Program-made: the position numbers and the translations under genes
Notes under the pieces: generated by a model
What the model was told of the DNA's origin: nothing
Databases searched by the model: none
What the model saw: only the letters and a program-made list of their open reading frames with translations
In this document: positions 35,701-47,700 of the stretch, piece by piece
How positions within the stretch are numbered: position 1 is the stretch's first letter
Layout: each line of letters starts with the position of its first letter
DNA from: Spirometra erinaceieuropaei
Taxonomy: Eukaryota; Platyhelminthes; Cestoda; Diphyllobothriidea; Diphyllobothriidae
DNA length: 64,000 nt
NCBI GenBank assembly: GCA_902702965.1
Contig: CACRXP010000011.1
Location: forward strand, 1,740,987-1,804,986
Reading direction: 5' to 3'

Positions 35701-38700
35701 GGCATACATTCGCACTATGGCAGTTTATTACAAAACAAAATCACTTTTAAATAGGATAAGTCTGCAAAACATAGGACAGGAACAGTTCCCAGGCATCTGT
35801 CAAAGACATGGCATTGAGGCCAAAACAAAGACGATACTGTACTTCGTCTATGTGAGCCCACACAGCTCGACCACATATAGGGCCTCCCTCGTGGAGTTTC
35901 CTTTTCAGTCTACTCCACTGTGCCCCAATGGCATTGGTGTGCCGTCCCGTGGTAGGGTCCTTGAAGTTCTTTGAGTGGTTAACAGAGGAAAGTAGATAAC
36001 CTTCTGAGGGAAGACGATATACGCCTTTAACTCGTCCGTTACCACTATACTGCCTTTGGCGACCCATTTTGTAATAACGGAACGGAGAGCGGGCCCACTT
36101 CGATCATTCAACTGTTCAAATAAGGCTTTCCGTTGGCTAGTATCGTACATCCCGACCAGCCACCACCCATAAAACCCCTATTACCACCTGTCCAGTAAGA
36201 CAGGCTGCTTTGTTAGGCGGATTTTTTGGGTACCGTCTCCCGATTGTTACCATTTGAAGTCCTTACTGCCTAACCCCGATAAATGCACCGTTTCTAATGA
36301 AGAATCAAAGAACATTATTTTAGGACTGCCGGGTGTCGCTGCGTGAATCAACATCCCACATTATGATGGAGCCGCACTTTTAATTCACAGCTTGACCTGC
36401 CAAAACCGCCCAATGGCATTTTTGGTGTAGTGAAAAAACCCCGTCACAAAATCGAATTTTACTCGTGAATTTCCAAGCTGGCTACACCAACCTGTCGTCA
36501 GACAAAATGAATATTAAAAAGTGGGATAATCGCAGCAGAGCGCTTGTGGACACTGAGCTTACGTCGACAGACAGACGCCCATATGATTGGGTTAAAAGCG
36601 TGTTAAGATAGGGCAATTGAACGGAGGTTTTGACTGTTTCAGTTTTGGTTCGTCGTGTCGTGGAGGTGCCGAATCAGTGAGATTCTCTATAGCCGAACAT
36701 GAATTGGCAGCTGTTGTTTTATAGTGGGTGCAAGTTAGTGAACCGTGGAACGCAGAACGTCGTAGTGAGCTTCCAGGTCGACCCGGCGATTGATGTTGTT
36801 TGTGTTGGAGTGCCCAAGCTTTGAGAAGTTCTTATGCCTGTTTATCGTCAGCATTAGCGATCACTTCGGTTCCTTCCCCAATTTAAGCGGTGATCGCACT
36901 CAAGTGCGACCGTAAACGCGAGAGACAAGGGGCCCCGTCGGCGGATGACCAGTTTATGTTCATTAATAAACGTGCCGATGCGATGCAATATGATTGGAAA
37001 TTTCACGATCATAAGAATTTCATAGTTATAGGCTTTTTATAACCGAAAGAAATTTGAGTGTAGTCTTTGCGGGCGGCCGGGAAGGAGCTTTTTCAAGAGC
37101 CGGCATCCTGACATGACTGAGAAATCTTGAGATTATTCTGCACGATAGTTGGCATTACAGTCCTATTTGGGTAATATTCTCAAATCAAAAACACATCTCA
37201 AAATTACGGTTAATATTTCATGAGGTATCACATCTATTATAAATGCAGATAAGGTGATACCGACAAAGACAAGGGAGACCGGAATGGCCATTTCTGGCTT
37301 GTTAACCGTTATCAGCCAGTCATACCCAACCCCAAGTGTGGATCACTTGAGATTCGAACCCGGGATCTTTGGTCATGGAGTCTGACACTTTACCACTGAG
37401 CCAGGGGCCCGTTGTCCTGTCGGTTGTGATCGGGAATATCAATTATGAGAGTGGGCGTTCACCGATCAGGTTACAGAACGTGCCCGTTCTGTTGTGCCTT
37501 GGGGCTCGTACTTGAACCCTTGCAGGCAGTCGCACAGCGACTACTGATATATGCAGATAAGGTGATACCGACAAAGACAAGGGAGACTGGAATGGCCATT
37601 TCTGGCTTATTAGCCGACGTCTGCCAGTCATACCCAACCCCGAAGGGTGGAACACCCGAGGCTCGAGGCACTTCGGGGTTGGGTATGACTGACTGATGAC
37701 GGCTAATAAGCTAGAAGTGGCCATTCCAGTCTTCCTTGTCTTTGTCGGTAATAACATACTGCCTATATCATGCGCCGCTGTGCGGCTGCTGCATGGGCTC
37801 GAGAGAGAGCCCGTAAGGCATAACGGGACGAGTAAGTTCCGTAAGAATCACCACCGCCATCACCATCATCCTCATCATCACCACAATAATATATATATAT
37901 GTCTCGAACGTATTATACCGTATTCCCGACATAGGTTCTAACTAAAAACCCAGACACGTGTTTCACCGATAGTCTGCTGCTGCGTGACAGAGCTGTGAGG
38001 GGTTTGGCTCTTCAGTGGGGCCCCAGCGTTCTCTATGCGATTTCTGGTATATTAACTCCAGAGAATAATCAAGTGCATAATTTCAGAAATTACTCAGTGC
38101 AGTACATGGAGTTATAGGGTTGTGTTGTGCAATGTTCGAATGTGGATATTCTTGATCGCAGTCGGCACGGATGCCTGAATCACCCGCGGTCAGGACTGCA
38201 GCCTCGTACCGGGTGACTTCTTCGAGTTAGCAACCACCACAAATCTACGAGGCCATCCATTCAAACTACGTGTGACAGGGGCCAGACTGGACACACGAAA
38301 GTTCTTCTTCTCCAACAGAGTGGTAGAAGCCTGGAATGCCCTGCCTGTGGATGTCGTTATGTCTGCTTCCGTCGAGGTTTTTAAGAGGAAGCTGGATTTG
38401 TGTAGCAGTGTGCACTAAATTACCACCCCGATCTCTGTAACCTCGACTAATTCCGCTATTATAATACTACTTGCTATATTTCAGTAACATTGTAAATTGA
38501 ACTTATTATTGTACCAACCCATCGCCTACGCTTACTGACATGCACATATGCAAATTTTGTCCCCGGACATATTATTTATTTCGCTGCACTCGAAACGACA
38601 GCTCTACAACTGCTCGTACCACTAAAATTCGAGACAGTTTGTTTGTCTGTACAGACCTGACGCTTTTCCGATTATTTGTTACTTTATGATACCTTTTAGA

Positions 38701-41700
38701 GTTTTTGAGATTTTGCAGTTGCTTGTAAACAAATAGGGAGTTCAAAGGTGAAGACCTACATTTCCCTCAATAAACTGAACTGAACTGAACTGAACTAATT
38801 CTAGGAAAATTTGGCTTGCTGAGTAATCCTAAACTAACGATAAGTATTCGTATTTGGGTCGAGTTTCATCGATCTTCTTGCCAATTCGGTATGCATTTAC
38901 TGTTTCTTGACTTTTCCCCGATTTTTTTCTACTCACACCCGTTGATCGTGAAATTCCACATTTAACTCTTCTTTACAGGCTCTTGGGTGAAGTTCCTCTC
39001 ACTGAATCCTACTCAGTGTCTCAGGATGCGTTGGATTCCGATGGCTTCAGCCCTTCGGATGATCTGGTCAGTTCTTCGGACCTTTCTCTGAAAGGACAAC
39101 CTTCTAAAATGTGGTCGAGTCCGAAACTTCAAAGTCATGTAGAGACCGTGCTTGAAGAAGTACAATCCCTCGTCTCTGCCGGAGAGGAAGACTCTGGCCA
39201 ATCAGAAGTTCGTGCTTGTCTGTTATTCTGAGTGAATGTGTCCTAATTACTAATCACTTTAACATTTCACGCATCCCTTACAGTTACCTGCAGAGTCACC
39301 GATCTCTGTTGCCTGCGCGTCGTGGATATATGAGTAGTTGGTCTTGACATCACACGCTTGTTCTCTCCTAAATACGTTTGCTTTCCAGCTCGAAATTTCG
39401 TGAGCAGAAGGAAGGAAGTGCATGTTTTCCCAGACAGCTAGCCAAGGCCTTGCCGCAGGCATGGAGGACTTGGAGTTCGTGCCTGGATTCAGACAGTTTT
39501 CATTTTAAACCTTATTGCGCTAAGTCAAGCGATCCACATTTTCTCTCTTCGTCTCAACTCAGATTGCGCGAATTCGCCTATGAGCAGTGGTCACTCAGCC
39601 GAAGCCCTCGCGAGGCGTTATCTGGGATAATTTTAATTAGCCCTCCTCTAAACCCGAAGCCGGTTTGATGGACTGTTTGAACGCGGATTCGTTTACTGTA
39701 ACGCCAAATTCTCTACCATAGAGCCAACTAGCCACACTCTTTTGCGAGAGCTCTAATCTGCGGCACCGAGACCCTCGGTCTCACTATCTTGGCAGATCGG
39801 TCTCCTGTGGTAGGCGACCCTTTACTATCACCCAGACGTCTGGTTTCAGCCACCCAGCACTTCTGAGACGATTCAAGCAGCTGTCTGGCTGACACCTGCC
39901 CTCTTTCTCTTCACAGGCTGCGAAGCGACTTCTCCGCTGCTTGGAAGAGCTGCGCAAGGAAATGGGTGTGACCTTGCAAACCACTGCGGCTCCCGACGGG
40001 GTCCCGCTACCCGGCGACCGAGGTTGCCTACTTCTTCGTGCTCCTCCCGATGACCTTAGACTGGCCGTGGACTCCCAGATTGCGGACCTCTGTATCGGGG
40101 AAGTTTGGTCCTCCCTCGCGTTACGTTTGGAGCAACGTTACAGGCGCTGGAGCATGCAGTCCAGGGATGAATTGCTCTTCGTACGTAGAAGTCTCTATAC
40201 TTTCTGGGTTTTTCTTCCTCTATTTGGCCGCCAGAACGGGGGTGCGCTGTGTAGGCACTGGAGTATAGTAAGTGGGCTTACTCATGAAATCTCAACAGAA
40301 ATTCCGAAATGCCCTTCCGTTACGAAAAGATTAATTAAGTAGGGTTGTGAAACTAATCATTGTGCAGCATAATTCTATAATAATTCAGTTACCACCAGAC
40401 GCCGGCTTTCGAACAAACATCTTTACGGCTGCATCCAAAAACCATACTCCCTAAAAATAACTACTTTATTAGCATGTATTTTTTCATTGATTTTCGATGC
40501 CCTTAAAGATTCAAATATATTTCATGGAAAACATGCATAAAAATATCCATTATTTTACTCATCCAGTAGAAAATTTCGTCTTTAATTTTCCACTCGAAGG
40601 AAGGGTATAATTTGGTTTCAAAAAACTTTCCCAATTTCCGAATACTTTTGAACCCGGCTTGCAGTTACACTTGCATTCAGGGTTCCAAAACTACAACCCG
40701 TATAATTTCCGCTTACGGAAAACCATACACTTTTCTTCTGTATTAAGAGGAGACCATATAGAGTTCATAAAATTAAGCAGTGGATTTGAACCACATCGTT
40801 ACCTTTACAAGCCGCATAAATAAATGCAGAGACATGACGTTTTCTGAACGGCCATTTCACGGTATTAAAAAATCTCACAATTAGAAGCTTTTTTAAAACC
40901 GAATTATGCCCTTTGTTCGGGCGTAAAATTAAAAGAAGACGTAATGTTCTACTGAATGAGCAAAAGAATGAATATTATTATTCATGTTTTCCATGAAATA
41001 CAATTGAGTCTTTAAGGGCATCGAAAATCAATGAAGAAAATGCATGCTACTTAAGCAGTCATTTTTTACGGAGTATGGTTTTTAGATGCAGCCGCAAAGA
41101 AGTTTCTTCGAAAGCCGGCGTCCGGTGGTAACTGAATTATTATAGAATTATGCTGCACGATGATTGGTTTCACAACCCTACTTAATTAATCTTTTCGAAA
41201 CGGAAACGCATTTCGGAATTTCTGTTGAGATTTCATGAGTAAGCCCACCTGCTGTAACGGTTAATTTCTGAGAACATTTAAAAGCAACAGTTTATAAACT
41301 GGAGTGTCTGCTAAAAAGCGCACGGGGGACGCTGGGGTGGGACCCACCGATGCACCGAACCCCTCACAGCTATGCCATGCAGTGGCAGACTATCGGCGAA
41401 ACGCGTATCTGGGCTTTTAGGTTTTAACTGTCGACTGGCGCCTTCATTGGGCAAATCAGGGTCTCCCGCGCCACGACGCGCTAAGGATCCTGACATGGGA
41501 AGCTGCCGACGGGATAGCTCCGTGTCTCTCAAGACTGAAAGTCAGGCTACAATGTCTTCTTCCTGTGATCTGTACGCCATCTCCAGCCACGTGAAATCCG
41601 AGCCGTCCTCATAGATGTCTTGCGCATGCAATGTCCAAACCGCGTGTGGCACGCTTAGATAGACCGTTTTGCTTTATGAGCCATTGCGCTCGCGTCCATT

Positions 41701-44700
41701 TCTTGTTTTCTCAACAGTACCTTGTTCCATAATAAAGCCGTCGAGGGAGGTGAGAGTGCGATAGATGCTGCGCAAGCCCCCCCGCTCCATGCCCATCTAC
41801 GCGTCCACTCAGTGCGGCACACGACGGATGTTGTCGCTTGGTACAATCCGACTGTCAAGGGTACCAAGGCTGCTTTGAGAGTGGCTTTCAGTTATCTGTA
41901 CAGGTGATTCTGCTCTGCTAGGAGGCCACTGGAACTGCAAGACAAAGCACGATGCGCGTTTGCATGCCCAGGCAATCAGGATAGATTGGCGACCGTTACT
42001 CCCGTTTGCCTTTCAGTACCGTGACCGTTCGAACTTGATCGAGTTCGAACAGGAGACGACGCCCTGGCTCAAGTATTTGACCGCTGATGTAGTTAATGGT
42101 GATCTAAGAGCTCAGGTTTGTGAGATTTGAGCGACTACCAACCGTAGCTACTTTAGTTTCTTCTGTCTTTATTGGGCTGTGCTTGGGGATAGTGTAAATG
42201 CCTCCAACCTTCAGCTGCATCATCGTGACCGCCCTCCAAAAAAGCACTTATGTCTCTGTGTAGACTACGACTTAGTGTATTTGTGGATTGACAGTTTGTT
42301 TCATCCGTCTGTCCCTTCTGAGATCATGATTCCATCTAGATGTCACTGCGCGGATGATTTTTGCGCCAACTGCTGCTTTTGATCCAACATCTGTATGGCC
42401 CACTCATACGCATATGTTACCCCATCCAAACAGAGACGGATAAAATTTGTCGACATGGAAACCCTTGGACAGTGTTTCAGGGAATTTCAGTCATTCGCCA
42501 CTGATCTGCACGTCCTGACGGAATGCTTTAGCAATCCCAATGACGGTGGCCTTAAAGATCCTGCGACACAACCCATGCGGCTTATTCATCTGGATTTGTG
42601 TCTTCTACGTTGCACAGAGGGGATCGCTCGTTGGTTTCATATTTTTGACTCCTCAACGGCTACCTCACCAAACAAACCTTCTTCCAAGATCGTGCAACTA
42701 TTTCGAGTGAGTCTATTTGAACCCTATCTATGCCTCTTGCTCTTCGGCTAATTGGTTGCTTTGGGAACCTCCGGCTTTTATTGCACATTTTTCATCCACA
42801 TTATATTATTTCCAATTGTGAGTGGATGTAGACGCCCCATACATTTCGGCTTCATACTCACACCTGCCTATTGTCTATCGTCCTCTGCCACCAGCATGGT
42901 CGATGCCGTCCATTTCAGTGCTGAAATTAACAAAGATGAGGGATGAATCTATGACACCGAGCAAAGTATTTTATTCTTCAAAGCCTTCAGGTTTTTCTTC
43001 GAGTCCATCATCATAAATATGCAGGAAGCAAAAACGGGGGAAACAGTTAACCCGAGACATATCATCACAGTAAACCGTTTAAATCAGAGTTACTTATTTC
43101 GTTTGAGTAGTTATTTTACTTTACTGTAAGTTCTTTTGGATCTTGCCAGCAAATGGTGAACTTTCAACTGGCCTCCTCACGCCCGGCAGATCCCAGGCCT
43201 GACTCTACACAGGCAATATCACAGCCATCCTTACATGCAGCGAATAAAGTGCTTGAGGCAACCAGGTCTTCATTTGTGGAGGAGAGAGCACGCGCTCTCA
43301 AGTCTTGTTTCGCCTGCCTAACCCTTCTGCGCTCACATTTGACACGAAATAGCTTCGCCTGGCGAACCCGATTTGCCCGATGGCAGACGATCTTGCGCGA
43401 GGCCCAAACAATGTTCGCAAGCGAATCTGCTTCACTCCGAACCGCGATGGAGACACGCGATATCAAAGTGGCCATTTCAAAGGTCAGTTGTTTCGTGCCA
43501 TTTACTGTCCAATTCAAATTCCCCGAAGAGACTACACCAAAGAAATTCATTGACCGTCCAGAAGTTCAGACGTGAGGTTTAAGTGACAGCCTACCTGTTC
43601 TTTGATTGTAATAGGGACTTTGGTGTTCCATCTACTTCAGCACTTCTGTCGTACTTTACCTTGGACCAGCTAAGTGTGTTCTTTCCCCTGTCACAGACTA
43701 GGGCCCAATCAATTATCGGGGAAATTTAATCGATAAAGGCATAACTCCTTCAGTTTTCATCTTTCTGCCCCTCTTAGACGCAGTAAATGTGTTAACTCAT
43801 TAAATGGTAACTGCAATTCTGAAATGCGTTTCCGACACGAAAAGATTGCTTGAGTAGGGTTGTAATATTAATCTCCGCGCAGCATAATCCTATGATAGTT
43901 CAGAAGACGAAGATGCGATCATTGGACCAAGAAATTGATTGGTCTAACGTTTCGGATTCTCACACGAATCTATCATCAGACAGTCCTGTGATAATTCTGT
44001 TACTTCAGGATGTTTACTTTCGAATGACCTTCTTTCCGGTCGCCTGCAAAAACCACATTGTAAAGAAATAACTACTTAAGCGGCGTGAATTTTTTCATTG
44101 ATTTTCGATGTCCTTATAAATTCAAATATATCTCATAGAAAACAGGCATGTAGATATTCATTGTTTTACTCATTTGGTAGGGAATTACGTTTTCTTCAAA
44201 TTTTATACTTGAAGGAGGGATATAATTCGATTTTAGAAAACCTTCCCAATTCCCGAATAATTTTAAAGTCGACCTGTCGTTACACTTACATTCAGGGTTT
44301 CGTGTATGGAAAACCATACATTTCTTTACAGTATTAAGGGGAGACAACGTGGGATTCATAAAATTTAGCAGTGGATTGAAGCCATATTGTAAACTTTACA
44401 AACCACATTAGTGAATACAGAAACAGGAGGTTTTATGAACAGGCATTCCATGGTCTTGAAAAATCTCATAATTAAAAACTTTTTAATTCGAATTCCGTCC
44501 TTCCTTCAAGTATAAAATTTGAAGAAGACGCAATGTTCTACCGAATGTGTAAGGCAATGAATATCTATGTGCATATTTTCTATGGGATATATTTGAATTT
44601 TTAGGGGCATCGAAAATCAATGAGAAAAAATCACGGTACTCAAGTAGTCCTTTTTTACAGAGCGTAGTTCCTGCATGTGGCCGGAAAGAATTTCATTCAA

Positions 44701-47700
44701 AAGTAGACGTCCTGAAGTAACAGAATTACCATGGAATTATGCTGCATGATGATTAATGTAACAACCCTATTTAAGTAATCTTTTCAAGTCGAAAAGACAT
44801 TTCAGAATTTCGGTCAACATTTCATGAGTTAGCACATACTGTAACTCGTCGTCTTGCCTCTAGGACAAAAAGGGAATGTGTTCTCCCCGCTCCGCTACTA
44901 CGAAAAGGCGAGTGACCTCTCCGACGTACTGCGGGAATTGCATTCGACAGATCACGTATGCCTGGCTCGGTTTCAGTGCACCGGATTCTGGTTTGTCCTG
45001 GGGCTACTAATCTGGGTTAACATGCCAGGTCAGTGACAGATCTGTGAGCACCCTTCGCTCATGACTTTGGCCGCTTCTGTTGACAACTGACAGAACCTCA
45101 TCCCGTGGCTCATCTGGCAGAAACTCAAGCCTTGCGAGTGACCGGATCCCGGTCCAAAACCTAGTCTTCTTCTTGTCTGGTTGACGACGCAACTCACTCC
45201 GAGGGGCCTTTTTAATCTGCCGATGTGATTATAAAGGAACCTCGTCGTAGATCGTTGCAATTGACACTGGACCGTATCTTAGAACGTCCCGTCTCAGTTT
45301 TTGGCAAACTTTCCTCGTTGTCTCTCTGCGAAACGTTAGGCGCCGCCAAGACAGTCCCTTGTTGGTTCATGAGATGCTGGATGAGCTTGAAAGATCTTTA
45401 CCTTTCTCACTTGTGTGCCTCTTATTATTTTGCTGTTCTAGGTGGCCTCGATGGTATCGCATTTGTTCCGGGGGCCGGACATGGAGGCAGTTCGGACTGG
45501 AGTTCGTTACTTACTCCCCATCTCCTCTCAGCATGATAAATTCCTCGACGATGTGGCCGTATTTAATGAAGACATTAGTCTTCTTCTTCGTCAGGTTAGT
45601 CCGAGCTTTCGCATTCAGTGAGCTCTCGCGCTGTAGCCGAGTAGTTGGTTTGCTCCTGTTGTCGATGCTAGCGCAAAACCTGTTTACAAACTTACAAAAA
45701 ACAGTCTCACACTGCATTCTTTCTCCCTAACAGACTGTAAAGGACCTGCTGAATTCAACCTCTTTTGGCGAGGAGGAAGAGAACAGCATGCTAACCTCCC
45801 ACCTGGAGCGAACTCTGCAGTTTGCTGAGGCCAGCTTAACAAAGTTACCCTCAGGCGTAGTTCAGGGGTCTCCAATATCAGCAATTGAGACGATTGAGGT
45901 AGGTCGACAATTAAAGTGCCTATTCCCTCTTCCTCAGTTACCAAAACCCTTTCTTTCGTACCTGGACTCCTGTGTTCACTTTTTCGTTCCTTATTGTCAG
46001 CATGTCCTTCCCGGCTGCTGCAGTCTTCTCACACCTCCGCTCTTTTATCTTTCCCTATTTTCATTCGTTATGACAGATAAAGGTGAAGGTTCGAGTTCCA
46101 GGTGTGTAAATGAAGAAGGTGGGTGGTCGAGCACCGGAACATTCTGTTTTTTGTTCTGAGCTTTGGAACCCGTGGAGGAGTCCAACATCAGAACGACAAT
46201 TACGGGGTGTGTTGGCCAGTCATCGATTGATGACGCAAGCCTGGAGATGACTGTTCAGGCCTCGGTACGCCAGCGCCAGATCGATAAATCGATTAACCGA
46301 GTTTTCCTCCGAGGCCCAAGCCTCAATCCATTCCCGGTCTATTTTTTATCTGATGTGGTCGATTATCCCGGCGGCCTGAAGCGTACAGAGCCCTGTGCGC
46401 CAGTGCCATCAATCGATGATTGGCTAGCACGTCCTATAATTGTCGCTCGTTCTGTTGTTGCCGCTGTCCCTGATGATGGACTTCTGCACAAGTTCGAAAG
46501 TTCACAACAGTAAACAGGCTGTTCCGGTGCTCGACCAGTCTTCTTCATCATTTCTAAAATATTCCCCCACGCTGACCAGACGCATCTCAAATGAAATTTG
46601 GTGTGGTGTACTTTCGACCGCTATTTGTGGCCGTAACGGCAACCCTAACCCTAACGGTAACCGAAATCGTAAACGTAACCGTAGCCCTTAGACATAGCCG
46701 TAACTGAGAAGCCTAACCGTAATACTGGAACCTAGTCGTACGCTCAAACCCTAATCATAACCCGAAAACCTAAGCCTAAAGGCATAACCCTAACCGGAAA
46801 ATCGGAAACCATTAACCGGTACCCTAATCCTAACCTCAAACGTAAAACGGAAGCCAAATGGGTCAGATGTGATTATGGAGCCCCACAAAATAACCCCAGC
46901 CACCTGTAATGCGGGTCCGGGCTACCAACTGGGATCTAGCCCGGCTTACTTCGTGCAGTCTGTACGTGGAAACCGTGTAAATACGTGCAGAATTGTACGG
47001 AAACACGGTCCTATAATTGGCATGATTAGCGAGATTTAAATGTTACACTTACAACCAAATGTCTCCAGGCGTACAGCAGAAAGATGTGGCGTATAGTCAG
47101 ATGGGCAGTGTCAGTTGCGCGGGAAGAAAAGGGGAGATTCAAACAAATGGTACGAGGGTTGGAGGAAAACAGAAGGCCATAATTTTCCGAGGCAGACAAA
47201 AAATTTAAAGTATACGGTAAAAGGTGTCAAAAAAGGGACAACATACGTGGGAACGTACATTTGGTACAATCAGATTCCTTGATGATTCAGCGCTAAGCCA
47301 CAGGCTCAACGCTTGGCAGCTGAGACCTCGAAAGACCCACACGCGTGGAAGTAACGCTAAATGCTAACAATGGGATACGGACATTCAACTTGCCTCTATC
47401 TATGCCTAAAGCCCACATAGACTGTCAGATAACCATGAGAAAGATAGAAGAAGCGGCAAACCACAGGAATTTATGACCCTCCTGTAAGTGTGAGGCCTGG
47501 TTACCAAGCAGGAACACCAGTGGCAGATAGCTGAGCGTTTGTTACTGGCTGCGAAATAAGTAGACTCGTGCCCCATCACTTAACTGCGGAGAGCCAGCAG
47601 TGATGGTGCTGGCAGAGAATGTAGAGATTTGGTCTCGGGCAACCTGAATACCACGTAATATGCCGTAGAGGCCGGTGACGATGTGAGGACAGGCCGGATA

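Noticed and set aside
41718..41903. Exon between 12 and 13
   Set aside because: It has acceptor and donor, but needs and leaves phase 2, whereas exons 12 and 13 already join in phase 0. Kept only as a doubtful alternative.
43164..43550. Minus-strand gene of 128 codons
   Set aside because: It is the shadow of exon 15, which has good splice sites and a spectrin-like peptide on the plus strand.
45237..45536. Exon with SLQLTLDRILERPVS in phase 0
   Set aside because: Looks partly coding, but no donor joins it in phase with exon 19 at 45442.
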